Notes under the pieces: model-generated | Database searches by the model: none | What the model saw: only the letters and a program-made list of their open reading frames with translations | Told to the model about the DNA's origin: nothing | Assembly (NCBI GenBank): GCA_947425005.1 | Contig: CANDYP010000011.1 | Coordinates: 1-21,407, forward strand | Source of the DNA: Rickettsiales bacterium | Lineage (GTDB): Bacteria; Pseudomonadota; Alphaproteobacteria; Rickettsiales; UBA1997 | Length of the DNA stretch: 21,407 bases | Direction: 5' to 3' | Program-made: the position numbers and the translations under genes | Part shown: piece by piece, positions 1 to 6,643 of the stretch | Layout of the letters: every line of letters starts with the position of its first letter | Numbering within the stretch: the stretch's first letter is position 1

Positions 1-26
1 AATGAGCGAGTTACAATTCTTGTGGT

Positions 27-91
27 AAAAATTTGCTCGGAAAATGACGCTGTACCACTTGGTACAGCTTTCATTTTCCGTCGCAATTTTT
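27..91. repeat. long imperfect inverted repeat (hairpin)
   Basis: The two arms, about 27-56 and 61-91, pair almost throughout. The core CTGTACC / GGTACAG (50-56 / 61-67) closes a 4-nt loop. After a small bulge, GGAAAATGA (39-47) pairs with TCATTTTCC (71-79). An A-rich outer arm (27-36) then pairs with a T-rich one (83-91) with one extra base. No T-run follows directly, so it is not a textbook terminator. It may be a dispersed palindromic repeat of the kind common in Rickettsiales, or the 3' end of a gene outside the window. The base pairing is directly visible; the role is unknown. Confidence 0.6.
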
Positions 92-134
92 CCTCAAAAA
101 TTCTCGTCAGAAGTTCGGTGTTTTGAATCAGGTT

Positions 135-146
135 GGGTATATACCC
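135..146. promoter_or_regulatory. 12-bp perfect palindrome upstream of the pseudopilin gene
   Basis: GGGTATATACCC is a perfect palindrome 55 bases before the ATG at 201, in the only gap that could hold that gene's promoter. Its symmetry would suit a dimeric regulator, but no known operator is recognised and chance is possible. It is followed by an AT-rich stretch (157-185). There is no clear Shine-Dalgarno site before the ATG. Confidence 0.25.
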
Positions 147-200
147 CGTGAGGGCATATTTAATAAAAAATTTTTCTAACAATAGATCTCAAAATTCTGC

Positions 201-1133
201 ATGAGAAATAAAAAATTTTCAGCTTTTTCTCTCGTCGAGTTAAGTATCGTGATTCTAATAATCGGGGTCCTGGCTTCTGCAGTTATGGGCAGTAGAGCCA
301 TTCTAGCCAATGCAGCTCTAAGCTCAGCGCGAAGCTTAACCAAATCTTCGCCGGTTGCTTCAATGACAAAAGGTTTGGTTTTGTGGCTCGATACCGTGTC
401 GGAAAAAAGTTTCAAAAGCACGGTTAAAAACGACAACGATTCTGTTGATACTTGGTACGACATTAACCCGCTTGCAGCAGCTCCATCTACGACAACCCAG
501 GGCACTTCAGGGTATCAGCCAAAATATTCCGAGAAGGCAATTAACGGATTGCCGGCTTTGAAGTTTGACGGCACTGACGATTTTATGTTGGTCGGAAATC
601 CCTACCGCAACGACTATTACCCAGCGATCTCAAATAATTTTGCTATATTTATGGTGGTATTGGCGACAGCTACTCACGAGGTGGATACGCAGGCGACATC
701 GGGCGATGCTGGAACAAGTGGTCAAAAATATTTACTCTATCCTAGTCGTGGATCAACTATCTATCCAAACGTTAGTAACGCAGTCGGTACTGGAATTTCC
801 ATGGGAATAAACGGAATTTCTTTTTATGAGCATACGTACGGTTACATGCCACCACTTATGGTTTACAGCTCTACAACAAATAAGCCGCTAGCCATGTTGA
901 TGGAATATAATAACAAAACGCCATCACTTTACGTTAATGGTACGTTGGTTGCTACGGGCTTGCAAAGTCCTCAGAGTTACAGTTTTGCGTCTTATTTAAT
1001 TGGTGGAAGTTCAAACGATTCGTTTGTTTTCCAAGGCTATATCGGCGAAATAATCATCTTCAATCGCGCGCTCTCCACTGATGAAAAAACCAACGTTAAC
1101 AACTATCTGAAGAAGAAGTGGAGGATCGGTTAG
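201..1133 (+). CDS. pseudopilin-like surface protein with C-terminal LamG/concanavalin A-like domain
   Basis: 310 residues. The N-terminus is a type III prepilin signal: a short basic leader (residues 1-8), a likely cleavage site between A8 and F9, a glutamate at position +5 of the mature protein (E13), and a hydrophobic helix to about residue 28. The rest, from about residue 57, looks like a LamG/concanavalin A-like jelly-roll. It opens with GLVLWLD, has NGLPALKFDGTDD near the middle, and ends with a GEIIIFNRALS strand and a short helix. The expected path is insertion by the prepilin peptidase/type IV pilus or type II secretion route, with the lectin-like domain outside the cell, perhaps binding glycans. 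The ATG at 201 is the only sensible start because an in-frame stop lies at 183. No ribosome-binding site is clear. Partner pilus genes are not in this window. The fold assignment is by pattern and the ligand is unknown. Confidence 0.75.
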   Translation: MRNKKFSAFSLVELSIVILIIGVLASAVMGSRAILANAALSSARSLTKSSPVASMTKGLVLWLDTVSEKSFKSTVKNDNDSVDTWYDINPLAAAPSTTTQGTSGYQPKYSEKAINGLPALKFDGTDDFMLVGNPYRNDYYPAISNNFAIFMVVLATATHEVDTQATSGDAGTSGQKYLLYPSRGSTIYPNVSNAVGTGISMGINGISFYEHTYGYMPPLMVYSSTTNKPLAMLMEYNNKTPSLYVNGTLVATGLQSPQSYSFASYLIGGSSNDSFVFQGYIGEIIIFNRALSTDEKTNVNNYLKKKWRIG

Positions 1134-1152
1134 CTAAGATCCTAAACAGGTT

Positions 1153-1482
1153 CTAAGAGGCCAAATCAATCTTAGCTGCGAGAATAAAATCATTCTCGCA
1201 CAGGCCGTTAATTTTGTGAGTTTGAATTGAAATTTTGCAGTGGCCCCAAGTGAAATCAATGTTGGGGTGGTGTTGTTCCTCTTCCGCAATGACGGCGATT
1301 TTATTTACAAAATCCAGAGTCTGCAGAAAATTTCTGAATTTAAATTCTTTAAAAAGCCATTTAGAGTCGTCAGAAATTTTCCAATCTTGCAGCTGCGCCA
1401 GATACCCCAGAGAGGTATCGCGATCAAATGCTTCAAGTTCTCCACCGCAAGCCACACATTTTTTTTCTGCGAGAAGTCCCAT
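1153..1482 (-). CDS. phhB: 4a-hydroxytetrahydrobiopterin dehydratase (pterin-4a-carbinolamine dehydratase)
   Basis: 109 residues, the usual family size. The family motif EEEQHHPN is present (H71, H72), followed by a tryptophan (W79), a third histidine (H89) and the GL..ND.I helix (93-100), so the catalytic histidines are intact. Known members dehydrate 4a-hydroxytetrahydrobiopterin to quinonoid dihydropterin; many bacterial ones occur without phenylalanine hydroxylase and have an unclear pterin role. A CxxC pair near the N-terminus (C9, C12) could bind metal. It is the last gene of the operon, 12 bases after ffh on the same strand. The queD gene at the other end of this operon also handles a pterin, which may hint at a link. 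No aromatic amino-acid hydroxylase is seen here. Confidence 0.88.
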   Translation of the reverse strand: MGLLAEKKCVACGGELEAFDRDTSLGYLAQLQDWKISDDSKWLFKEFKFRNFLQTLDFVNKIAVIAEEEQHHPNIDFTWGHCKISIQTHKINGLCENDFILAAKIDLAS

Positions 1483-1494
1483 ATTTGAAACCGA

Positions 1495-2859
1495 TTAGTT
1501 CAGCATATTAAGGTTGGCCCCTTCGTGATCTTTGATCATTTCCTTAATTTTTGCCGGATTAAGTTTACCGAATTTCTTCATCATTTTCTGCATCTGTTTA
1601 TATTTTTTCAACAAGCGGTTAACCTCTTGGATCGTGCTACCAGCGCCGCGCGCGATGCGATGTTTGCGCGACGAACTTAAAATATCTGGATTGGATCTTT
1701 CTTTTTTGGTCATTGATAAAATCAATGCTTCTTGATGCGACATTTCAATTTCAACATTACCCAACTTGTCGACATGCTCTTTCAACTTCGAAGTGCCGGG
1801 CAAGAATTTCAACATGCTGCCAATGCCGCCCATCTTTTTCATGTTGCGGATTTGCGACAATAAATCGTTGAGATCGAACTGACCTTTCTGCATTTTTTTC
1901 GCCGACTTTTCCATCTCTTCTTCGTCGAACAGTTCTTGTGCTTTTTCAACGAGAGACACCACGTCGCCCATGCCGATAATGCGTGAGGCAATGCGGTCAG
2001 GATTGAATTCTTCGAGCTCGTCAGCCTTTTCGCCGACGCCGATAAATTTGATCGGACAATTAGTCGCGGCTTTCATGGTCAGCGCTGCGCCGCCGCGGGA
2101 ATCGCCGTCCAAACGTGTTAAAATAATGCCGCTTAATTGCAGTTTTTCGTTAAAACTTTTGGCAACATTTATGGCGTCTTGACCGATCATGGCATCGACG
2201 ACCAGCAAGATTTCCGTAGGGTTGGAGACGCCTTTGATCTTGAGCAATTCTTCCATTAACTCTTCATTCAAATGCGTGCGGCCGGCAGTGTCTAAGATCA
2301 AAACATCGTGACCAAAATCTTTGGCTTTTTGAATGGCGCGCTTGGTGATTTCAACTGGTTTTTCTGCGGCAATAATTTCGAGAGAATCCACGGCAATTTT
2401 TTTTGCCAAAATTTCAAGTTGGGTTTGAGCCGCTGGTCTGTAGGTATCCAAAGATGCGACCAAAACTCTTTTGTGATTTTTATTTTTTAAACGCAGCGCT
2501 AATTTTCCGGCGGTAGTAGTTTTGCCGGCGCCTTGCAAGCCCACCAACATAATGATGACGGGCGGTTGTACGCTAAAATTAATTTCTGAGCGAAAGCCGC
2601 CCAAAAGTTTTATCAGTTCGTCGTGAACAATTTTGACTACCATTTGTCCCGGCGACACACTCTTCACAACCTGTTGCCCCAAGGCTTCAGCCTTCACCTT
2701 TTCAATAAATTCTTTGGCGATGGCAAGCGACACATCGGCCTCTAAAAGCGCAATTCTAATCTCGCGCATCGTGGCGTTAAGATCATCTTCCGAGATAAAT
2801 TTTTTGCCGGAGATGGTGTCAAAAATTTTAGTAATTTTGTTGGAGAAATTATCGAACAT
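1495..2859 (-). CDS. ffh: signal recognition particle protein Ffh (SRP54 GTPase)
   Basis: 454 residues, full length. The order is an N-terminal helical domain (about 1-95), the GTPase G domain with G1 loop GLQGAGKT (107-114), DTYRPAA (138-144), DTAGR (190-194) and TRLDGDSRGG, then a methionine-rich M domain ending in the RNA-binding segment SSSRKHRIARGAGST and a basic MQKMMKKFGKL helix. It binds SRP RNA and signal sequences of nascent membrane proteins and delivers the ribosome to FtsY. Its start overlaps the end of ybgC by 11 bases, which suggests translational coupling. No typical SRP RNA gene was found in the window. Confidence 0.97.
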   Translation of the reverse strand: MFDNFSNKITKIFDTISGKKFISEDDLNATMREIRIALLEADVSLAIAKEFIEKVKAEALGQQVVKSVSPGQMVVKIVHDELIKLLGGFRSEINFSVQPPVIIMLVGLQGAGKTTTAGKLALRLKNKNHKRVLVASLDTYRPAAQTQLEILAKKIAVDSLEIIAAEKPVEITKRAIQKAKDFGHDVLILDTAGRTHLNEELMEELLKIKGVSNPTEILLVVDAMIGQDAINVAKSFNEKLQLSGIILTRLDGDSRGGAALTMKAATNCPIKFIGVGEKADELEEFNPDRIASRIIGMGDVVSLVEKAQELFDEEEMEKSAKKMQKGQFDLNDLLSQIRNMKKMGGIGSMLKFLPGTSKLKEHVDKLGNVEIEMSHQEALILSMTKKERSNPDILSSSRKHRIARGAGSTIQEVNRLLKKYKQMQKMMKKFGKLNPAKIKEMIKDHEGANLNMLN

Positions 2860-3253
2860 CGAAAAGATTTTTTAAGTTTTGGGGAATTTTTTTCGGACGA
2901 AAATCATCGGCTGTAACGCAAACTATTTCTACGTTGAGGCGTGATAAAATTTTGTCAGATTTTTTGATTTCTTGATACATCGAGATTGAGGCGGCGCGAG
3001 TTTCGGTCACTGCGACTGAAACTGTTACCAGGTCATCAAGCCTTGCAGGAGTAAGATACTCAATCTCGCACTTCCTCACCACAAAAACCAGATTTTCTTT
3101 TGTAGCTAGGTCAGATTGCGAAATGCCGAGCTTGCGCAAAAACTCGGTGCGGGCACGTTCAAAAAATTTCAAATAGTTAGCGTAATAAACCACGCCACCG
3201 GCGTCGGTGTCTTCGTAATAAATGCGATATTCTGCGGAAAAATTATTCGACAT
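2849..3253 (-). CDS. ybgC: YbgC-family acyl-CoA thioesterase (hot-dog fold)
   Basis: 134 residues from the ATG at 3253. The hot-dog signature YYEDTDAGGVVYYANY sits at residues 12-27, with the catalytic aspartate at D17, followed by the FFERARTEFLR helix. Family members hydrolyse acyl-CoA or acyl-ACP thioesters and are often linked to phospholipid metabolism and the Tol-Pal envelope system. No tol genes are here. An in-frame GTG at 3295 would add 14 residues, but the homologous region begins just after the ATG, so 3253 is preferred. That start overlaps the end of queD by 11 bases and the stop overlaps ffh by 11 bases, so the three genes look translationally coupled. Confidence 0.88.
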   Translation of the reverse strand: MSNNFSAEYRIYYEDTDAGGVVYYANYLKFFERARTEFLRKLGISQSDLATKENLVFVVRKCEIEYLTPARLDDLVTVSVAVTETRAASISMYQEIKKSDKILSRLNVEIVCVTADDFRPKKIPQNLKNLFDVR

Positions 3254-3662
3254 TGGTGTAGCAGTTTGGCGTTTCGTAAAGCTTGATGCCGACACATTTT
3301 ACATTTTTTTCGGCAAAAAGTTTGGGACAAATTTCGGTAAAAATATGCTGGGCAATATTTTCTGCCGTTGGATTTTCCGCGATGTAATAAATTTTTTGTG
3401 TGGTTTCGGAACTAATATTTTCACCCAATTTTTTGTCAGCGATTGACAGAATGGTGTTGTGATCCAAATGCTCGTCGATCCAGCCTCCGAGCACTTCGCG
3501 AATGACTCCAAAATCAATGACGCGACCCAAATCATCCAATTCTTTGGCCGTAAAAGTTGCCTCTAAAGCGTAGCGATGTCCGTGCAACATTTTGCATTTG
3601 CTCTCGTGATTGATGATGCGATGCGCAGCGTCAAACTCGATGCGTCTGGTACAGGTAATCAT
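3243..3662 (-). CDS. queD: 6-carboxy-5,6,7,8-tetrahydropterin synthase QueD (PTPS family)
   Basis: 139 residues. The zinc ligands are H14 (FDAAHR) and H27/H29 (LHGH). C23, in the segment KCKMLHGH, lines up with the catalytic cysteine of QueD. An LDHN histidine and the NPTAENIA glutamate are also present. QueD turns dihydroneopterin triphosphate into carboxytetrahydropterin, an early step to queuosine in tRNA. A 6-pyruvoyl-tetrahydropterin synthase activity cannot be excluded. It is the first gene of the minus-strand operon, and its promoter must lie in the 90 bases shared with hisI. QueC, QueE and Tgt are not in the window. Confidence 0.9.
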   Translation of the reverse strand: MITCTRRIEFDAAHRIINHESKCKMLHGHRYALEATFTAKELDDLGRVIDFGVIREVLGGWIDEHLDHNTILSIADKKLGENISSETTQKIYYIAENPTAENIAQHIFTEICPKLFAEKNVKCVGIKLYETPNCYTNVE

Positions 3663-3752
3663 TTAAAATTGATTTTTGTTTTGGAAAAAGTTCGAATAAA
3701 TTCAGCCGGAGTTTAAACCCATGGGCCCAGAATTATCAACCTTCTTTAAGCT

Positions 3753-4076
3753 ATGACCGAAATCCTAAAAAAATTAAAATTTGATCAAAACGGATTAATT
3801 CCGGCAATTGCTCAAGACGAAAAAACCGGCGAAGTTTTGATGATGGCTTGGATGAACGAAGAGAGTTTAAAGCTGACAATTTCAAGTGGTTACGCCACTT
3901 ATTTTTCACGTTCACGTAATCAATTGTGGAAAAAGGGCGACACTTCGGGACATGTGCAAGAGGTGGTTGCGATACAGGCGGATTGCGACTTCGACTGTAT
4001 TTTGTTAAAAATAAAACAAACCGGCGTTGCCTGCCACACCGGAAAAATGAGCTGTTTTTTTAATAAAATTTTATGA
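3753..4076 (+). CDS. hisI: phosphoribosyl-AMP cyclohydrolase HisI
   Basis: 107 residues, a complete single-domain HisI with no fused HisE. The motifs VLMMAWMN, YFSRSR..LWKKGDTSGH, the magnesium site DCDFD (D77, D79, D81) and the zinc cysteines C78, C94 and C101 (GVACHTGKMSC) are all intact. It opens the purine ring of phosphoribosyl-AMP in histidine biosynthesis. No other histidine gene is adjacent. Its stop overlaps the alr start in an ATGA tetranucleotide. Rickettsiaceae lack this pathway, so its presence suggests a less reduced relative or a retained orphan. Confidence 0.95.
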   Translation: MTEILKKLKFDQNGLIPAIAQDEKTGEVLMMAWMNEESLKLTISSGYATYFSRSRNQLWKKGDTSGHVQEVVAIQADCDFDCILLKIKQTGVACHTGKMSCFFNKIL

Positions 4077-5194
4077 ACCAGACCTGGCTTGAGATCTCTA
4101 AAAGTGCACTTCTAAACAATGTTGCTGAGATCAAAAAAAATCTTTCGCGCCAAACAAAATTTATGGCGGTGGTCAAGGCTAATGCTTACGGGCACGGTCT
4201 TTTGGAGGTGGTGAATGCAGTTAAAAGCAAGGTCGATTATTTTGCGGTTTACGATTTTAACGACGCAGTTTTTCTGCGAAGCAAAAGAATTGTTAAGCCG
4301 ATTTTAACTCTGGGGCGCCTACTGCCCGAACAAATTAAGCTGGCGATCAAAAATAATATTGAAGTCACGATTTCAACTTTTGATGTTTTGGAAGCGGCAA
4401 AAAAAATTCCCGGCACCAAACAATTAATGATCCACATCTGCGTCGATACTGGCTTGGGACGTGATGGTTTTGTTGCAAGCGACATAAAAAAACTTGCCGA
4501 ATTGCTGCAAAATAAAAATCTGCAAAAAAATATTGAAGTGAAAGGGCTCTACGCCCACTTCGCTTCTTCCGACGATTCAAACTCTGATTCTTACACTAAA
4601 AATCAAATCACCTGCTTAAAAAAGTGGCAAAAATCTTTGGTAGAAATTGGCTTAAATCCGATGGTTCATCACGGAGCGAGTGCTGCTATTCTCACAAAAG
4701 TAGCGACTAATTTTGACATTGCTCGTATTGGCGTTGCTCTCTACGGATTGTGGCCTTCGGAAGAGGTGATGGCGTCGTGCAAAAACAAAAATAAATTGCT
4801 GCCGGCTTTGGCGTGGAAAGCGCAAATCGCCGAAGTAAAAAATTTACCAAAAGGCAGCGCAATTTCTTACAATTCTACTCATGTTTTAAAACGCGATTCC
4901 AAAATCGCCGTGCTGCCGATCGGCTATTTCGACGGCATTCCGCGCATCACTTCCAATAAAAGTTTTGTTTTAGTGAACGGAAAAAAAGCTCCGCAAATTG
5001 GTCGTGTGACAATGAATTTAATCGTGATTGATGTGACTGATGTTGGCCCGGTAAAAGCGGGCGATGTTGTGACGATTATCGGATGCGATAAAAAAGCCGA
5101 AATCAGCGCCGACGACTGGGCTACTTGGGCGCAAACCTCAAATTATGAAATAGTTACCAGAATCAATTCGAACTTGTCGCGCAGGTTGGCTTAG
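4073..5194 (+). CDS. alr: alanine racemase
   Basis: 373 residues, the normal length. The PLP-binding lysine is K35 in AVVKANAYGHG. The opposing catalytic tyrosine is Y266 in AISYNSTH, matching the position in characterised racemases. The N-terminal TIM barrel is followed by the C-terminal beta domain, with GRVTMNL near residue 309. It makes D-alanine for peptidoglycan, implying that this organism keeps a cell wall. It overlaps hisI by 4 bases, so the two genes are probably translated together. Confidence 0.96.
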   Translation: MNQTWLEISKSALLNNVAEIKKNLSRQTKFMAVVKANAYGHGLLEVVNAVKSKVDYFAVYDFNDAVFLRSKRIVKPILTLGRLLPEQIKLAIKNNIEVTISTFDVLEAAKKIPGTKQLMIHICVDTGLGRDGFVASDIKKLAELLQNKNLQKNIEVKGLYAHFASSDDSNSDSYTKNQITCLKKWQKSLVEIGLNPMVHHGASAAILTKVATNFDIARIGVALYGLWPSEEVMASCKNKNKLLPALAWKAQIAEVKNLPKGSAISYNSTHVLKRDSKIAVLPIGYFDGIPRITSNKSFVLVNGKKAPQIGRVTMNLIVIDVTDVGPVKAGDVVTIIGCDKKAEISADDWATWAQTSNYEIVTRINSNLSRRLA

Positions 5195-5259
5195 ATTTTC
5201 TTGTATGTTTGGGCGCTGTTTTTAGGTAAGTTAAGCATCTTTTGTAAATGCTTTACCCC

Positions 5260-5264
5260 GGAGG
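5260..5264 (+). promoter_or_regulatory. strong Shine-Dalgarno site for ybdK
   Basis: GGAGG lies five bases before the ATG at 5270. It is one of the few clear Shine-Dalgarno sites in the window. It decides the start against an in-frame TTG at 5201 that would add 23 residues. Confidence 0.85.
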
Positions 5265-5269
5265 TTTTG

Positions 5270-6451
5270 ATGAAAGAAAAAATTTCTTCCCTCTTTAATT
5301 TTTTACCAATTTTTGCCAAATCCCAAGCTTCTGATTTTCGCTCCAACGGAATTTTAACTTTGGGAGTGGAAATAGAGCTGCAGCTGATTGATCCCATCTC
5401 GTTAAATCTTTCTCCCAGAGCGGAAGAAATTTTAAAATGCGCCGCCCCGCTCACAAAAAAAATCAAACAGGAATTTTATCAAAGCACGCTTGAGATCAAT
5501 ACTGACAAGTGTTCAAGCGTTCAGGAGGTTGAAAAAGATTTGTCGCAGTCTTTCGACCAGATTAACAAAATTGCTGATTCGCTCAACATCAGCCTGGCTA
5601 CAACGGGCTGCCATCCTTTCTCGCGCTACGCCGATTGCGTGATTACCCCTTCGGCGCGCTACAATGAGCTAATCGATCGCAATCAATGGCTGACAAGGCG
5701 CATGACGGTTTACGGAATGCATGTCCACATCGGAATGAAAAGCGGTGACGACGCCATTCGCTTCAATAATTTTTTTCTGAATTTTTTACCGCATTTGCTG
5801 GCGCTTTCGGCGAGCTCGCCTTTTTGGCAGGGAGAAGATACCGGCCTGTCGTCATGCCGTCCTACAACTTACGAATCTTTGCCAACCGCGGGACATCCTT
5901 ACCGCGTGAAGAATTGGCGCGAGTTTGAGCAGCTCTACGACACGCTAAAAAAATGCAAAGCCATTGGTTCGATGAAAGATTTGTGGTGGGATATTCGTCC
6001 GAGTCCGGGCTATGGCACGCTTGAAATCCGCGTCTGCGACGGGCTGGCGACTCTCGACGAAACTCTGGCGGTTGTTGCCTTCATTCATCTTTTGGCTAGC
6101 TGGTTTAATGATCACGGGGAGTGGTTAGAGCAGGTTCCAACTTCGCCTTTGTGGTTTTCCCGCGAAAATAAATGGCGTGCGATCAGGCATGGTCTTGAGG
6201 CTCGTTTGGTGGTGAATCTCAAAGGTGAAACCAAGTCGATAAAACAGGATATTTCGGAATGGCTTGAGAAGCTGGCGCCTTACGAAGCAAAGCGGGGTTA
6301 CCAAGAATATTTCAGAACTCTGCGCGACATTATTGAGAAAGGTAACAGCACTTCGCGCCAACGAAAAATCTACGCCAAAACTGGCTCATTGCAGGATGTG
6401 GTGAAGTTTAATATTGAGGAGTTTCTGGTGCGAAGGTCGCTCTGGAATTGA
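5270..6451 (+). CDS. ybdK: YbdK-family carboxylate-amine ligase (glutamate-cysteine ligase type 2)
   Basis: 393 residues from the ATG with the good ribosome-binding site. Family motifs are GVEIELQ (32-38), a TLEINTDKC segment (73-81), GMHVHIG (149-155) and the C-terminal LEIRVCD strand, which together form the ATP/metal site of the GCS2 fold. Relatives ligate glutamate to cysteine, the first glutathione step, or have weak activity with an unknown real substrate, so the substrate is uncertain. No glutathione synthetase gene is in view. It follows alr by 75 bases and may be co-transcribed with it. A strong terminator follows 19 bases after the stop. Confidence 0.85.
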   Translation: MKEKISSLFNFLPIFAKSQASDFRSNGILTLGVEIELQLIDPISLNLSPRAEEILKCAAPLTKKIKQEFYQSTLEINTDKCSSVQEVEKDLSQSFDQINKIADSLNISLATTGCHPFSRYADCVITPSARYNELIDRNQWLTRRMTVYGMHVHIGMKSGDDAIRFNNFFLNFLPHLLALSASSPFWQGEDTGLSSCRPTTYESLPTAGHPYRVKNWREFEQLYDTLKKCKAIGSMKDLWWDIRPSPGYGTLEIRVCDGLATLDETLAVVAFIHLLASWFNDHGEWLEQVPTSPLWFSRENKWRAIRHGLEARLVVNLKGETKSIKQDISEWLEKLAPYEAKRGYQEYFRTLRDIIEKGNSTSRQRKIYAKTGSLQDVVKFNIEEFLVRRSLWN

Positions 6452-6470
6452 GAAAGATTTTTGCGCAATA

Positions 6471-6506
6471 AAAAGCCCCGAAGTTTTTAGAAACTTCGGG
6501 GCTTTT
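6471..6506. terminator. bidirectional rho-independent terminator
   Basis: A perfect 16-bp stem (6471-6486 / 6491-6506) with a 4-nt loop TTAG and a GC-rich middle, GCCCCGAAG. A T-run follows on the plus strand (to 6509). The A-run at its left edge supplies five Ts on the minus strand. It can therefore end both ybdK from the left and the lpd transcript, with the candidate RNA, from the right. Confidence 0.93.
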
Positions 6507-6524
6507 TTTCTCGGGCTTTTGTAT

Positions 6525-6641
6525 TTTAGCATCATGCGTTTAGGTGACACTTACGTAGCTAGCTGGGAAAATTTTAAGAGAGACCCTATGCTTTGAGCCC
6601 GCTGCCTTACAGTAAATGCCACCCTTTCGCATGATGCCAAA
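6525..6641 (-). ncRNA. candidate structured RNA of about 109 nt between ybdK and lpd
   Basis: The outer arms 6529-6538 and 6628-6637 are a perfect 10-bp inverted repeat, extended by three more A-T pairs after one mismatch. Inside, 6543-6554 and 6612-6623 form a 12-bp stem. In the minus-strand transcript it is unbroken, with two G.U wobbles; in the plus-strand transcript the same two positions become A.C mismatches. That asymmetry points to an RNA made from the minus strand. A further short helix (GCGGG with CCC(A)GC) is possible in the centre. The element begins about 3-7 bases after the lpd stop, and the terminator at 6471-6506 lies downstream, so it may be processed from the lpd transcript or have its own promoter. 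I do not recognise the family. It lacks the SRP GGAA apical loop, and a 6S-like or mobile-repeat origin cannot be excluded. Confidence 0.45.
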
Positions 6642-6643
6642 TT

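Noticed and set aside
1132..1177. Inverted repeat AGCTAAGAT / ATCTTAGCT between the pseudopilin and pterin dehydratase genes as a terminator
   Set aside because: The loop is 28 bases, there is no T-run, and the right arm lies inside the dehydratase coding region. A weak role cannot be excluded.
1178..1199. GCGAGAAT / ATTCTCGC hairpin
   Set aside because: It lies wholly inside the dehydratase coding sequence and has no T-tract; likely a chance repeat.
6525..6641. Identification of the candidate RNA as SRP RNA or tmRNA
   Set aside because: The SRP apical GGAA loop and conserved core are absent, and there is neither a tag reading frame nor a tRNA-like end.
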